Positions 27,970-40,232 are shown, counted from the first letter of the stretch. The stretch: 64,000 nucleotides of DNA from Mycobacterium sp. UM_WGJ (GCF_000455125.1 NZ_AUWR01000055.1:101129-165128), one strand, 5' to 3'. The notes: generated by a model not told the origin, from the letters alone. Numbers and translations are program-made.

Positions 27970-28947
27970 TCAACGTAATGGGGCGCTGGAATCAAACGAT
28001 TGCCAGCCCGCCTCTCCGTCCCACACCGCTCCGTCGACCAGCACACGCGCCGGTCCGGGTAGCACCTGGCCGATGGCCCGCCAACCGGGCGGCACCTGTC
28101 CGGGAAACGCGGCGACCAGGGCGTGGTCCTCTCCCCCGCCCAGAACCCATGCCCACGCGTCCGCACCGACCGCAGCGGCCGCGGGCGCCAAGGCTCGATA
28201 ATCGGCCGCCAGCGCCACTGTGGACACATCCAGCGTCACCTGCGACGCGGCGGCCAGGTGCCCCAGATCGGCGATCAGGCCGTCGGAGACATCGGTCATG
28301 GCCTGCGCCCCCGCCTCGGCGGCCGCCGCGCCCTGCCCGTACGGCGGCTCCGGGACCAGGTGGCGACGCCGGAACTCCGTGAATTCTGCTGAGTCCACGC
28401 CGTCATCCCACAGCCTCAGCCCGGCTGCCGAGCGGCCCAGCTCCCCGGCCACCGCCAGGGTCGCGCCGGGCCGCGCCCCCGACCGCAGCACCGCGGCTCT
28501 GCCGGCCAGATCGCCCAGCACCGTCACCGACACCACCCAGCAGTCGGCCTGGACCAGATCACCTCCGACCACGCCGGCGCCGAGGCGCTCCGCCTCGGCC
28601 CACATCCCGTCGGCCAGGGCGATGGCATCGGCGGCAGAAGTGTGCGCCGGGGCTGCGAAGCCGACGACGAACGCGGTGGGCTGGGCACCCATCGCCTCGA
28701 TGTCGGCGGCGTTCTGCGCGATCGCCTTGCGCCCGACCTGTTGCGGGGTTGACCAATCCAGCCGGAAATGGCGGCCTTCTACCAGCATGTCGGTGGACAC
28801 CGCAGCTCGGCCGTCGGCACAGCGCACCACCGCCGCATCGTCTCCGGGACCCAACTGGGTGGTGTCGGGCTGATGTCGCCCGGCCACCAGCCGGTCGATC
28901 ATGGGAAACTCTCCAAGCTGACCCAGCGTGGGCTCGTTACCGCGCAC
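27970..28947 (-). CDS. thiL: Thiamine-monophosphate kinase
   Basis: Phosphorylates thiamine monophosphate to the active cofactor thiamine diphosphate. The AIR-synthase-like fold is visible: LGPGDDAAVV near the N-terminus (Mg/ATP-binding Asp pair), STDMLVEGRHFRLDWSTP, VGGDLVQADCWVVSVTVLGD and the C-terminal MTDVSDGLIADLGHLAAAS. The GTG at 28947 gives 325 residues. It is divergent from the DUF3515 gene with a 39-nt gap and co-directional with ung. Confidence 0.95.
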   Translation of the reverse strand: MRGNEPTLGQLGEFPMIDRLVAGRHQPDTTQLGPGDDAAVVRCADGRAAVSTDMLVEGRHFRLDWSTPQQVGRKAIAQNAADIEAMGAQPTAFVVGFAAPAHTSAADAIALADGMWAEAERLGAGVVGGDLVQADCWVVSVTVLGDLAGRAAVLRSGARPGATLAVAGELGRSAAGLRLWDDGVDSAEFTEFRRRHLVPEPPYGQGAAAAEAGAQAMTDVSDGLIADLGHLAAASQVTLDVSTVALAADYRALAPAAAAVGADAWAWVLGGGEDHALVAAFPGQVPPGWRAIGQVLPGPARVLVDGAVWDGEAGWQSFDSSAPLR

Positions 28948-28986
28948 AGCCTGGAGTGTAGGTGTGATCAGAACGGTAGGCGGGGC

Positions 28987-29529
28987 TTGACCACGGACAA
29001 CGACGCGGACGGACCACCGCGACTGGCGCTGCTCATCGCGCTGGTGGTCGCCGTCGCCGCGGTAGGGGCGGCACTGACGGTGGCTGCGCTACACCACCCG
29101 GGCAAGCGGCCGGCTGGACCGGTCCCGGTCGCGACCGTGCCTGCTCCGCAGGCCGACAGCGAAGACTGCCGCGCCCTCCTCGCGGCGTTACCGGCTCAGC
29201 TGGGCGACTATCAGCGCGCCGAACTCGCCGCACCCGCACCGCAGGGAGCGGCCGCCTGGACCGCCGACGACGGCGAAGCCGTGGTGTTGCGCTGTGGGCT
29301 GGACCGGCCGGCCGACTTCGTGGTGGGCTCCCCCATCCAGGTGGTCGATCACGTGCAGTGGTTCGAAGTCCGCGAAGGCGACCGCGCCACCTGGTATGTG
29401 GTGGACCGGAAGGTCTATCTGGCGCTGACATTGCCGCCGGGTTCCGGTCCCACGCCGATTCAGGAGGTGTCGGATCTGATCGCCGACACCGTCGCCGCGG
29501 TCCCGATCCGCCCGGGTCCGCCGCGCTAG
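28987..29529 (+). CDS. DUF3515 family exported or membrane protein (Rv2980-like)
   Basis: A 180-residue protein with a short acidic N-terminus, one hydrophobic segment (LALLIALVVAVAAVGAALTV, about residues 12-33) and a DUF3515 domain. The TTG at 28987 is chosen because AGGCGGGG lies just upstream and the reading TTDNDADGPPRLALLI fits family members. The visible cysteines (EDCRALL and LRCGLDR) lie in the exported part and may be a disulfide. There is no lipobox cysteine after the hydrophobic segment, so lipoprotein status is not supported. Function unknown. It is convergent with ddlA (13-nt gap). Confidence 0.82.
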   Translation: MTTDNDADGPPRLALLIALVVAVAAVGAALTVAALHHPGKRPAGPVPVATVPAPQADSEDCRALLAALPAQLGDYQRAELAAPAPQGAAAWTADDGEAVVLRCGLDRPADFVVGSPIQVVDHVQWFEVREGDRATWYVVDRKVYLALTLPPGSGPTPIQEVSDLIADTVAAVPIRPGPPR

Positions 29530-29542
29530 GAGCACGCTGGCG

Positions 29543-30655
29543 TCAGCGCAAGCCCACACCGCGAGCCAGGGCGGTGTCGACCATCGTCGCCAGCAGCGTC
29601 GGGTAGTCCACGCCGCTGGCCGACCACATCCGCGGGTACATCGAGATCGTGGTGAACCCGGGCATGGTGTTGATCTCGTTGATCACCGGGCCGCTGTCGG
29701 TCAAGAAGAAGTCCACCCGGGCCAGCCCCTGGCAGTCCAGGGCGGCGAACGCCCGAATCGCCAACTGCTGCACGGCTTCGGCGATATCGTCGTCGATCTT
29801 GGCGGGCACATCGAGTTCGGCCGCGTCGTCGAGGTACTTGGTGGCGAAGTCGTAGAACGAGTCGTCACCGTCGGCCACGCCGGCCACCCGGATCTCCCCC
29901 ACCGTGCTGGCTCCCAGGGAGCCGTCGGGGAATTCGAGTACCCCGCATTCGATTTCACGGCCGACGATCGCGGCCTCGACAATGACCTTCGGGTCGTGCC
30001 GGCGCGCCTCGGCGATCGCCGCGGGCAGTTCGTCGTACGACGTGACCCGGCTGACCCCGATCGAGGACCCGCCGCGCGCCGGTTTGACGAACAGCGGCAG
30101 CCCGAGACGTTCCTGATCGTCGGTCGACAGTGTCTCCTGGGCGGGCCGCAGCACCGCGTAGGGACCGATCGGCAGGCCATCGGCAGCCAGCAGCTTCTTG
30201 GTGAACTCCTTGTCCATGCCCGCCGCGCTGGCCAGCACCCCGGCGCCGACGTAGGGCACGCCGGCCAACTCCAGCAGTCCCTGCACGGTGCCGTCTTCGC
30301 CGTACGGGCCGTGCAACACCGGAAACACCACGTCAACCGACTCCAGCACCTCCGCCGGCCCGGCGGCGGAGAACGCGACAAGCTGACCGGCGCGCTGCGG
30401 GTCGGCCGCCAGCGTCAGTTCGGCGCCGGAGTCCGTGCTGACCGCGGGCAGCTTGCGGTCGGTGATGGCCAGCGTCTCGGGGTTGCCGTCGGTGAGCACC
30501 CACGCCCCTTCCGGGGTGATACCTACTGCGACGACCTCGAAGCGTTGCGGATCCAGGTTGCGCAGGATGCTGCCCGCCGAGACGCAGGAGATGGCGTGCT
30601 CGCTGCTGCGGCCGCCGAAGACGACGGCCACGCGGGTGCGTTCGTGGGAATTCAC
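29543..30655 (-). CDS. ddlA: D-alanine--D-alanine ligase
   Basis: ATP-grasp ligase forming D-Ala-D-Ala for peptidoglycan; target of D-cycloserine. Motifs: [20 protein letters not shown] (N-terminal substrate loop), [32 protein letters not shown] (ATP loop) and the metal-binding C-terminus [19 protein letters not shown]. Length is 370 residues with an ATG at 30655. It lies downstream of gpsA on the same strand, but a pair of palindromic repeats occupies the 135-nt gap between them. Confidence 0.96.
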   Translation of the reverse strand: MNSHERTRVAVVFGGRSSEHAISCVSAGSILRNLDPQRFEVVAVGITPEGAWVLTDGNPETLAITDRKLPAVSTDSGAELTLAADPQRAGQLVAFSAAGPAEVLESVDVVFPVLHGPYGEDGTVQGLLELAGVPYVGAGVLASAAGMDKEFTKKLLAADGLPIGPYAVLRPAQETLSTDDQERLGLPLFVKPARGGSSIGVSRVTSYDELPAAIAEARRHDPKVIVEAAIVGREIECGVLEFPDGSLGASTVGEIRVAGVADGDDSFYDFATKYLDDAAELDVPAKIDDDIAEAVQQLAIRAFAALDCQGLARVDFFLTDSGPVINEINTMPGFTTISMYPRMWSASGVDYPTLLATMVDTALARGVGLR

Positions 30656-30670
30656 ACGCCAGAGGCTACC

Positions 30671-30776
30671 GGGCGGTTAGCGAGCCTCGACGGAGGAGAG
30701 GCGAAGCTGGACCGCCCCATCAAGTCCAGCGGTTAGCGAGCCTCGACGGAGGAGAGGCGAAGCTGGACCGCCCCAT
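30671..30776. repeat. Tandem pair of a 48-bp palindromic element (type 1)
   Basis: Two identical 48-bp copies (30673-30720 and 30729-30776), period 56, fill the gpsA-ddlA gap. Each has outer arms (GGGCGGT at 30671-30677 with ACCGCCC at 30711-30717; GCGGT with ACCGC in copy 2) and inner arms GCCTC/GAGGC around a 9-nt loop GACGGAGGA. A related 47-bp copy lies in ectA at 44488-44534. Because both flanking genes are on the minus strand, the element may be transcribed as RNA hairpins between two essential genes. Confidence 0.85.
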
Positions 30777-30790
30777 AAACCGGAGGCCGG

Positions 30791-31819
30791 TTACTCCGGT
30801 TTGGTGCGACGTCCCAGCAGCAGCGCCACCGCCTCGTTGACTGACGACCCTTTGTGGCAAACCCGGTGCACGGCATCGGTCAGCGGCATCTCCACGTCGT
30901 AGCTCATCGCCAGGGCCAGCACCGACTGGCACGATGTCACGCCTTCGACGACATGGCCGTCGGAGGTGCTCTGCAATCCGGCCGACCCGGGCACCGGTGG
31001 CATCTCCTCGCCGCGGCCCAGCCGTTCGCCGAACGAGCGGTTGCGTGAGTGCGGGGATGTGCAGGTGGCCACCAAATCGCCCACTCCCGCCAAGCCGGCC
31101 AGGGTGGAGCCCTTAGCCCCCAGCGCGACTCCCAGACGAATGATCTCCGCCAGACCCCGGGTGATGATGGCGGCCGCCGTGTTCTCACCCAGCCCCACTC
31201 CGGCCGCCATCCCGCAGGCCAAGGCGATGACGTTCTTACAGGCCCCGCCGATCTCGGTGCCGACGATGTCGGAGTTGGTGTAGGGCCGGAAGTATCCCGT
31301 GTTGAGCATCCGCTGAAGTGCCACCGCACGACCGGAGTCCGTGCAGGCCACCACGGTCGCAGCGGGCTGTCCGGCGGCGATCTCCGCCGCCAGGTTGGGA
31401 CCGGACACCACCGCGACCTGACCGGGATCGAATCCCGTCACCGCCGTGATCACCTGGCTCATCCGCATCAGCGTGCCCAGCTCAATGCCCTTGGCGACGC
31501 TGACCAGCGTGGCGCTGTCGGTCAGGTGCGGCGTCCATGCTTGGAGATTGGCCCGCATCGTCTGCGCCGGCACGGCCAGCACCACGGTGGTCAAGCCGTC
31601 CAGCGCCTCGGCCGGGTCACTGGTGGCGCGCACCGCCTCGGGAACCTCAAAACCCGGCAGATAGTCGGGGTTGCGCCGGGTCTCGTTGATCTGCGCGGCG
31701 ATGTCGGGCCGGCGTGCCCAGAGTCTGACGTCGCTGCCGGCGTCGGCGAGCACCTTGGCCAGAGCCGTCCCCCACGCGCCCGCGCCCATCACTGCGACCG
31801 TGCCCTCGGAGCCGCCCAT
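30791..31819 (-). CDS. gpsA: Glycerol-3-phosphate dehydrogenase [NAD(P)+]
   Basis: Makes sn-glycerol 3-phosphate for phospholipid synthesis from dihydroxyacetone phosphate. The N-terminal dinucleotide motif is [19 protein letters not shown], and substrate-binding stretches are [34 protein letters not shown] and [26 protein letters not shown]. The length of 342 residues and the position before ddlA match Rv2982c (gpdA2). The C-terminus ends [16 protein letters not shown]. It is divergent from fbiD with a tandem repeat in between. Confidence 0.95.
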   Translation of the reverse strand: MGGSEGTVAVMGAGAWGTALAKVLADAGSDVRLWARRPDIAAQINETRRNPDYLPGFEVPEAVRATSDPAEALDGLTTVVLAVPAQTMRANLQAWTPHLTDSATLVSVAKGIELGTLMRMSQVITAVTGFDPGQVAVVSGPNLAAEIAAGQPAATVVACTDSGRAVALQRMLNTGYFRPYTNSDIVGTEIGGACKNVIALACGMAAGVGLGENTAAAIITRGLAEIIRLGVALGAKGSTLAGLAGVGDLVATCTSPHSRNRSFGERLGRGEEMPPVPGSAGLQSTSDGHVVEGVTSCQSVLALAMSYDVEMPLTDAVHRVCHKGSSVNEAVALLLGRRTKPE

Positions 31820-31851
31820 CGCACACCACCTCCCTATAGGCGCATCACCTT

Positions 31852-31961
31852 AGCGGTGATCGCAAGCGCGGCGGAGCCGGGCGAAGCGGGTCACCGCCAA
31901 CGACCCAGCGGTGATCGCAAGCGCGGCGGAGCCGGGCGAAGCGGGTCACCGCCAACGACCC
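31852..31961. repeat. Tandem pair of a 55-bp palindromic element (type 2)
   Basis: Two perfect 55-bp copies, 31852-31906 and 31907-31961, lie head to tail between the divergent gpsA and fbiD genes. Each has 7-bp terminal arms GCGGTGA and TCACCGC (31853-31859 with 31891-31897; 31908-31914 with 31946-31952) around a G/C-rich core containing GGCGGAGCCGGGCGAAGC. The family recurs at 42862-42961 and, partly, at the right window edge. Both genes' promoters must lie around or inside the element. Confidence 0.88.
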
Positions 31962-32000
31962 AGCGCGCGGAACTCCTAGCCCGACGCTGGCAGGATGTGA

Positions 32001-34881
<2,881 letters not shown>

Positions 34882-34930
34882 CCCCCGGCCCACCGCCCGC
34901 AAAGCCCGAATTGACCTGCAGGAGTGCAAG

Positions 34931-35863
34931 GTGCTCGAAACGACAGTGCCGATTGGCTCCGGGACCGCAGACAAGGTCATCCACGCCGCCGGCGCGGTGC
35001 TGTGGCGGACGCGACGCAATGCCGTTGAGGTGGCCCTCATCCACCGCCCGCGCTACGACGACTGGTCACTGCCCAAGGGCAAGGTCGATCCCGGCGAGAC
35101 CGAGCCGGTGACAGCTGTGCGCGAGATCCTGGAAGAGACCGGCCAGCACGCACAGCTGGGCCGCCGACTGGGAGCGGTCCGCTATCCGGTCAGCCAAGGC
35201 GTCAAGAAGGTCCGGTACTGGGCTGCACAGGCGGTGGGCGGAGACTTCGTCCCCAACCACGAGGTCGACGATCTGGTCTGGCTACCGGTCGACGCCGCGA
35301 TGAAGGAACTGCAGTATGCCTATGACCGGAAGATACTGCGGCGGTTCGCCAAGCAGCCCGCGGACACCCAAACGGTACTGATCGTGCGGCACGCTACCGC
35401 TGGGCGTCGGTCCCGGTTCTCCGGCGATGACCGACAGCGGCCGCTGGACAAGAAGGGCCGCGCACAGGCCGAGGCGCTCACCGCTCAGCTGCTCGCCTTC
35501 GGCGCGAGCGCGGTGTATGCGGCCGACCGGGTGCGCTGCGAGCAGACGGTCGAGCCACTGGCCGCCGAACTCGGGGTGCCCGTGCACAACGAGCCGACGC
35601 TGACGGAAGAGTCCTACGCTGAGCACCCGAAGCAGGCCCGCCGCCGGGTGGTGGAGATCGCGAAATTGGGCGGGACACCCGTTATCTGTACCCAAGGCAA
35701 GGTGATTCCAGACCTGATCGCCTGGTGGTGCGACCGCGATGGCGTCAGCCCGGACAAATCCCGCAATCGCAAGGGCAGCACCTGGGTGCTGTCACTGTCG
35801 GGTGGCCGGCTGATCGCCGCCGACCACATCGGTAGCCCGCTGGCTACTCAAGCGCTGGTATGA
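34931..35863 (+). CDS. mutT1: MutT1: Nudix hydrolase fused to a histidine-phosphatase domain
   Basis: A 310-residue two-domain nucleotide sanitation enzyme. The N-terminal Nudix domain has the box [18 protein letters not shown] (about residues 56-73). The C-terminal domain is of the phosphoglycerate-mutase/histidine-phosphatase type, with the phospho-acceptor motif [13 protein letters not shown] near residue 155. In mycobacteria MutT1 converts 8-oxo-dGTP/8-oxo-GTP to the diphosphate and cleaves diadenosine polyphosphates. The GTG at 34931 follows GGAG. A strong hairpin terminator follows the stop codon. Confidence 0.94.
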   Translation: MLETTVPIGSGTADKVIHAAGAVLWRTRRNAVEVALIHRPRYDDWSLPKGKVDPGETEPVTAVREILEETGQHAQLGRRLGAVRYPVSQGVKKVRYWAAQAVGGDFVPNHEVDDLVWLPVDAAMKELQYAYDRKILRRFAKQPADTQTVLIVRHATAGRRSRFSGDDRQRPLDKKGRAQAEALTAQLLAFGASAVYAADRVRCEQTVEPLAAELGVPVHNEPTLTEESYAEHPKQARRRVVEIAKLGGTPVICTQGKVIPDLIAWWCDRDGVSPDKSRNRKGSTWVLSLSGGRLIAADHIGSPLATQALV

Positions 35864-35867
35864 ACGA

Positions 35868-35901
35868 CCGAGCGCCGCGGGGATAACCCCGCGGCGCTCG
35901 G
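35868..35901. terminator. Bidirectional terminator between mutT1 and hupB
   Basis: A perfect 15-bp inverted repeat, CCGAGCGCCGCGGGG (35868-35882) and CCCCGCGGCGCTCGG (35887-35901), with an ATAA loop. It lies between the convergent mutT1 and hupB stop codons. There is no long U tract, which is usual in mycobacteria. The symmetry would let it act for both genes. Confidence 0.85.
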
Positions 35902-35911
35902 CTATTCGTTG

Positions 35912-36625
35912 CTACTTGCGACCCTTACGGGCCGGAGCCTTGGTGGCTTTCTTGGCCGGAGCCTTCTTCGCCACGGCCTTGGTGGCTGCCTTCTTGGCGA
36001 CAACCTTCTTGGCCGGAGCCTTGGTCGCTGCCTTCTTGGCGGCAACCTTCTTGGCGGGAGCCTTGGTCACGGCCTTCTTGGCCGGAGCCTTGGTCGCTGC
36101 CTTCTTCGCGACAACCTTCTTGGCCGGAGCCTTGGCGGCTGCCTTGGTCGCGGCCTTCTTGGCCGGAGCCTTCTTGGCAGGCGCGGCCTTGGTCGCAGCC
36201 TTCTTCGCGACAGCTTTCTTGGCCGGAGCCTTGGCGGCAGTCTTCTTGGCAGCGGCCTTGGTGGCCTTCTTGGCCGGAGCCTTCTTGGCAGGCGCGGCGC
36301 TGGCACCAGCACCACGCTTGACGGCCAGACCCTCGGACGGGACACGCTGCGCGCCAGAAACAATCGCCTTGAACTGCGCACCTGGGCGGAAGGCGGGGAC
36401 GGACGTGGGCTTCACCTTGACCGTTTCACCGGTGCGGGGATTGCGGGCCACGCGCGCGGCGCGACGACGACGCTCAAAAACGCCGAACCCGGTGATGGTG
36501 ACGCTCTCACCCTTGTGGACAGCGCGCACAATGGCATTGACGAAATGCTCGACGGCTTCGGTCGCCGACCGGCGGTCGGTGTCCAATTCCTTTGTGAGCA
36601 CCTCGATGAGCTCTGCTTTGTTCAT
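35912..36625 (-). CDS. hupB: Nucleoid protein HU with lysine/alanine-rich tail (HupB)
   Basis: A 237-residue mycobacterial HU. Residues 1-90 are the HU fold ([53 protein letters not shown]). The remaining ~135 residues are degenerate PAKKA/AAKKA repeats resembling histone H1, which in M. tuberculosis are acetylated and methylated and tune DNA compaction. The repeat-rich DNA makes the tail length variable between strains. The ATG at 36625 has GGAGGG 7 nt upstream. It shares a terminator with mutT1. Confidence 0.96.
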   Translation of the reverse strand: MNKAELIEVLTKELDTDRRSATEAVEHFVNAIVRAVHKGESVTITGFGVFERRRRAARVARNPRTGETVKVKPTSVPAFRPGAQFKAIVSGAQRVPSEGLAVKRGAGASAAPAKKAPAKKATKAAAKKTAAKAPAKKAVAKKAATKAAPAKKAPAKKAATKAAAKAPAKKVVAKKAATKAPAKKAVTKAPAKKVAAKKAATKAPAKKVVAKKAATKAVAKKAPAKKATKAPARKGRK

Positions 36626-36671
36626 CCAATCCCTCCGAAACCAGTGGCCCTACTTGAGCCGACTAGAGCAC

Positions 36672-36701
36672 ACGGTAAACCCTGATACCACTGATATCCA
36701 A
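36672..36701 (-). promoter_or_regulatory. Candidate hupB promoter
   Basis: On the minus strand TTGGAT (36701-36696) and TACCGT (36677-36672) are 18 nt apart and fit a SigA-type promoter. This would give a leader of about 40 nt ending in the GGAGGG ribosome site. The rest of the 188-nt hupB-leuD gap shows no further gene. Confidence 0.35.
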
Positions 36702-36813
36702 GAGCCACGCGCAATTTCAGACGAGATTATGGGCGAATTCGGCAATCCGGTTAGCTACCTCGGATGCTTACGTGAACGTCGAAACCACCGGAATTCAGCT
36801 CCGGCGCGGGCCC

Positions 36814-37410
36814 TCAAGAAGCCGACAGGGTGCGCGGTTTCCAGCTCGGACGGGCTGCCTCGAATGAGTCGATCTCTTCGAGTTTCCGCAGCGTAAGGCC
36901 TATATCGTCGAGCCCTTCGGATAACCGCCAGGCGGTGTAGTCGTCAATCGTGAACGCCACCACCACCGTTCCGGCGGTGATAATCCGATCTTGAAGATTG
37001 ACAGTGATTTCCAGCCCCGGGCTCTGCTCGATCACTTTCCACAGCAGTTCCACATCATCTTGGGCCACCTGGGCCGCCAGCAGACCGGCCTTGCCCGCAT
37101 TGCCGCGGAAGATGTCGGCAAATCGGGAAGAGATCACCACCCGGAAACCGTAGTCGAGTAGCGCCCACACCGCGTGCTCCCGCGACGATCCGGTGCCGAA
37201 GTCCGGTCCGGCCACCAGCACCGAACCTTGGTCGAATGGGCTGAGATTCAGCACGAAGGACGGATCGGTCCGCCATGTGGCGAACAGGCCGTCCTCAAAT
37301 CCCGTCCGGGTGATGCGCTTCAGATAGACCGCGGGAATGATCTGGTCGGTGTCGACATTGGACCGCCGCAGCGGGACTCCGATTCCGGTGTGGGTGTGGA
37401 AAGCGTCCAT
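36814..37410 (-). CDS. leuD: 3-isopropylmalate dehydratase small subunit
   Basis: Swivel-domain subunit of isopropylmalate isomerase in leucine synthesis. Motifs: [20 protein letters not shown] at the start and [21 protein letters not shown], the substrate-binding loop. Length is 198 residues. It follows leuC by 28 nt, with AGGAG upstream of the ATG at 37410. In mycobacteria the leuC-leuD order and hupB as downstream neighbour are conserved. Confidence 0.96.
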   Translation of the reverse strand: MDAFHTHTGIGVPLRRSNVDTDQIIPAVYLKRITRTGFEDGLFATWRTDPSFVLNLSPFDQGSVLVAGPDFGTGSSREHAVWALLDYGFRVVISSRFADIFRGNAGKAGLLAAQVAQDDVELLWKVIEQSPGLEITVNLQDRIITAGTVVVAFTIDDYTAWRLSEGLDDIGLTLRKLEEIDSFEAARPSWKPRTLSAS

Positions 37411-37438
37411 GACTAGGCTCCTTTGAGTACCGTGGCGG

Positions 37439-38866
37439 TCAGTTCAAGTCCTGGGGGGCCGACAGCGTCCCACGGACGGCGGTGGCGGCGGCCACGACCG
37501 GGGACACCAGATGGGTGCGTCCGCCCTTGCCCTGCCGGCCCTCGAAGTTGCGGTTGGACGTCGACGCGGATCGCTGCCCCGGCTCCAGCTGATCGGGATT
37601 CATCCCCAGGCACATTGAGCAGCCGGGCTGGCGCCATTCGGCTCCGGCGGCGATGAAAATCTCCGAGAGGCCTTCGGCTTCGGCTTGTTTGCGCACGCGC
37701 ATCGAACCCGGCACCACGAGCATCCGCACGCCGTCGGCAACCTGACGCCCGCGCAGAACATCCGCCACCGCACGCAGGTCCTCGATACGACCGTTGGTGC
37801 ACGAGCCGACGAATACCGTGTCGACCGAGATATCGCGCATCGGGGTGCCGGGTTGAAGGTCCATGTACGCCAACGCCTTCTCTGCGGCTCGCCGCTCGGC
37901 CTCGTCGGGGATGGCCTCGGGGTCGGGCACGTCGGCGCCCAGCGGGACGCCTTGGCCGGGATTGGTGCCCCAGGTCACGAACGGCGTCAGCGCATCCGCG
38001 TCCAGGTGGACCTCGGTGTCGAACGTTGCACCCGGGTCGGTGCGCAGGCTGCTCCAATACGCCACGGCGGCGTCCCAGTCCGCACCGGTCGGCGCGTGCG
38101 GCCGTCCGCGGAGGTACTCGTACGTGGTCTCATCAGGGGCAACCATGCCGGCCCGGGCGCCAGCCTCAATGCTCATGTTGCAGATCGTCATCCGCGCCTC
38201 CATGGACAGCGCCTCAATGGCACTGCCCCGGTATTCGATGACGTAGCCCTGGCCGCCACCGGTGCCGATCTGGGCGATCACCGCCAAGATGATGTCCTTG
38301 GCCGTAACGCCGTCGGCGAGCTTCCCGTCGACATTGACCGCCATTGTCTTGAACGGCTTCAGCGGCAACGTCTGGGTGGCCAGCACGTGCTCGACCTCGG
38401 AGGTGCCGATACCCATCGCCAGCGCACCGAACGCGCCGTGGGTGGAGGTGTGGCTGTCGCCGCAGACCACCGTCGTGCCGGGCTGGGTGAGCCCCAGCTG
38501 GGGCCCGATGATGTGCACGATCCCCTGATCGATATCGCCCATCGGGTGCAACCGGATACCGAACTCGGCGCAGTTGTGCCGCAGTGTCTCGACCTGCGTA
38601 CGCGACACGGGGTCGGCGATCGGCTTGTCGATGTCGACCGTCGGCACGTTGTGGTCCTCGGTGGCGATGGTCAGATCCGGGCGCCGTACCGGACGACCGG
38701 CCAGCCGCAGCCCCTCAAAAGCCTGCGGGCTGGTGACCTCATGTACCAAGTGCAGGTCGATGTAGATGAGATCGGGTTCGGTCCCCCCGCCGGAAACCAC
38801 GACGTGGTCTGCCCAGACCTTCTCGGCCAGGGTGCGAGGCTGCTCGGTCTTGAACATCACTGCCAT
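37439..38866 (-). CDS. leuC: 3-isopropylmalate dehydratase large subunit
   Basis: Aconitase-family 4Fe-4S subunit of isopropylmalate isomerase. The three cluster cysteines are in [17 protein letters not shown] and [17 protein letters not shown]. The substrate motif [20 protein letters not shown] is also present. Length is 475 residues from ATG at 38866; a Met three codons in (MFKTEQ) is an alternative. It is divergent from an IclR-type regulator with a long inverted repeat in the 46-nt gap, which indicates direct control of leuCD by that regulator. Confidence 0.96.
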   Translation of the reverse strand: MAVMFKTEQPRTLAEKVWADHVVVSGGGTEPDLIYIDLHLVHEVTSPQAFEGLRLAGRPVRRPDLTIATEDHNVPTVDIDKPIADPVSRTQVETLRHNCAEFGIRLHPMGDIDQGIVHIIGPQLGLTQPGTTVVCGDSHTSTHGAFGALAMGIGTSEVEHVLATQTLPLKPFKTMAVNVDGKLADGVTAKDIILAVIAQIGTGGGQGYVIEYRGSAIEALSMEARMTICNMSIEAGARAGMVAPDETTYEYLRGRPHAPTGADWDAAVAYWSSLRTDPGATFDTEVHLDADALTPFVTWGTNPGQGVPLGADVPDPEAIPDEAERRAAEKALAYMDLQPGTPMRDISVDTVFVGSCTNGRIEDLRAVADVLRGRQVADGVRMLVVPGSMRVRKQAEAEGLSEIFIAAGAEWRQPGCSMCLGMNPDQLEPGQRSASTSNRNFEGRQGKGGRTHLVSPVVAAATAVRGTLSAPQDLN

Positions 38867-38874
38867 CCCTCAAG

Positions 38875-38926
38875 CTATGCCGTCCCATATTTTGAGACGC
38901 TAGTATCTGTATATGGGACAGCATAG
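38875..38926. promoter_or_regulatory. Long inverted repeat between leuC and its IclR-type regulator
   Basis: CTATGCCGTCCCATAT (38875-38890) and ATATGGGACAGCATAG (38911-38926) are 16-nt inverted repeats with one mismatch, 20 nt apart. They fill the divergent leuC/IclR gap and run over the regulator's ATG at 38913. Two-site symmetry of this spacing suits a tetrameric IclR protein binding as a dimer of dimers, repressing itself and controlling leuCD. Confidence 0.65.
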
Positions 38927-39614
38927 CGGTATCGGCGTTCTGGACAAAGCAGTGGCGGTGCTCCACTCAATCGCCGAATCGCCCTGCGGGCTAGCTGAAC
39001 TGTGCGACCGCACCGGCCTGCCCCGCGCCACCGCGCACCGGCTGGCCGCCGGCCTGGAGACCCACCGGCTGCTCGGGCGTGACGATGAGGGCCGCTGGCA
39101 GATCGGGCCGGCGGTCAGCGAACTGGCGGTCGGCGCCGACGATCCGCTTCGGGTGGCCGGCGCGACCGTGCTGCCGCGGCTGCGAGAGATCACCGGGGAG
39201 AGCGTGCAGCTGTATCGCCGTGAAGGCTCCGAACGGGTCTGCGTTGCGGCGCTGGAACCGACTGCGGGGCTGCGAGACACCGTCCCGGTCGGCGCCCGGC
39301 TGCCGATGACCGCCGGCTCGGGCGCCAAAGTCTTGCTGGCCTACGCCGACGCAGCCGTGCAACAGGAAGTGCTGCCGGAGGCCAAATTCACCAGCCGCAC
39401 CCTTACAGAGATGCGCCGCCGGGGCTGGGCGCAAAGCGTCGCCGAGCGCGAACCCGGCGTAGCCAGCGTGTCAGCGCCGGTGCGCGATCGCCGCGGCACC
39501 GTGGTAGCAGCGATCTCGGTGTCGGGCCCGATTGACCGGATGGGTCGACGCCCGGGGGCGCGCTGGGCCGCCGACCTGCTCGCGGCGGCCAGCGACCTGA
39601 CGGCCCGACTGTGA
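38913..39614 (+). CDS. IclR family regulator next to leuCD (Rv2989-like)
   Basis: A 233-residue IclR-type regulator. The winged helix is residues about 1-60 (GVLDKAVAVLHSIAESPCGLAELCDRTGLPRATAHRLAAGL), followed by the IclR effector domain (AGSGAKVLLAYADA; GWAQSVAEREPGVASVSAPV). The ATG at 38913 lies within the right arm of the inverted repeat and has no Shine-Dalgarno sequence, suggesting a leaderless mRNA and tight autoregulation. Divergent placement next to leuC is conserved in mycobacteria. Leucine or a pathway intermediate as effector is inference. Confidence 0.92.
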   Translation: MGQHSGIGVLDKAVAVLHSIAESPCGLAELCDRTGLPRATAHRLAAGLETHRLLGRDDEGRWQIGPAVSELAVGADDPLRVAGATVLPRLREITGESVQLYRREGSERVCVAALEPTAGLRDTVPVGARLPMTAGSGAKVLLAYADAAVQQEVLPEAKFTSRTLTEMRRRGWAQSVAEREPGVASVSAPVRDRRGTVVAAISVSGPIDRMGRRPGARWAADLLAAASDLTARL

Positions 39615-39616
39615 CC

Positions 39617-39676
39617 GCGAGCAGACACAAAAGCCCCCATTTCGTGGACGACAATGGGGACTTTGCGTCTGCTCGC
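39617..39676 (+). terminator. Long imperfect hairpin after the IclR gene
   Basis: GCGAGCAGACACAAAAGCCC... (from 39617) pairs with the sequence ending GTCTGCTCGC at 39676, giving a stem of about 25 bp with one mismatch and one bulge around a 10-nt loop. It starts 3 nt after the IclR stop codon and ends 33 nt before the next gene. It is a likely terminator, unusually long, with a CTTTGCGTCTGC downstream arm instead of a U tract. Confidence 0.6.
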
Positions 39677-39709
39677 CGGGTGATCTGGCCCGCCTGACAG
39701 ACTGCAGAG

Positions 39710-40210
39710 ATGGGAACCAAACAGCGCGCACAGATCGTCATGACCGAGGCCGAGGTCGCCGACTTCGTCGACACCCACCGCACCGGAACTTTGGCCACCA
39801 TCGGGCCCGACGGCCAGCCGCACCTGACCGCGATGTGGTACGCGGTGCTCGACGGCGAGATCTGGCTCGAGACCAAGGCCAAGTCCCAGAAGGCGGTCAA
39901 CCTGCGCCGCGATCCGCGGGTCACCTTCCTTCTGGAAGCCGGCCAGACGTACGACACGCTGCGCGGGGCGGCTTTCGAGGGCGTCGCGGAGATCGTCGAC
40001 GACCCAGACACCATCTTCCGGGTGGGCGTCAGCGTCTGGGAGCGCTACACCGGCCCCTACACCGACGAGATGAAGCCCGCCGTCGACGCGATGATGAACA
40101 ACCGGGTGGCTGTGCGCATCGTCACACGGCGCACCCGCTCCTGGGACCACCGCAAGCTCGGCTTGCCGGCCATGCCGCTGGCCGGTTCCACCGCTCCGAA
40201 GGGTGCCTGA
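39710..40210 (+). CDS. PPOX-class (probable F420-dependent) oxidoreductase, Rv2991-like
   Basis: A 166-residue split-barrel flavin-binding-fold protein. The N-terminal part VADFVDTHRTGTLATIGPDGQPHLTAMWYAVLDGEIWLETKAKSQKAVNLRRDPRVTF is characteristic of the PNPOx-like F420-binding (FDOR-B) group. The M. tuberculosis orthologue Rv2991 belongs to this group. Substrate is unknown. The ATG at 39710 opens a monocistronic unit between two strong hairpins. The presence of fbiD nearby shows that F420 is made by this organism. Confidence 0.85.
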   Translation: MGTKQRAQIVMTEAEVADFVDTHRTGTLATIGPDGQPHLTAMWYAVLDGEIWLETKAKSQKAVNLRRDPRVTFLLEAGQTYDTLRGAAFEGVAEIVDDPDTIFRVGVSVWERYTGPYTDEMKPAVDAMMNNRVAVRIVTRRTRSWDHRKLGLPAMPLAGSTAPKGA

Positions 40211-40232
40211 GCCCGCTCAGCCGTCGGTCGAA

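Noticed and set aside
30671-31961. Possible CRISPR arrays from the short tandem repeats
   Set aside because: Only two copies occur at each site, the spacing leaves no unique spacers of proper size (0 to 8 nt), and there are no cas genes.
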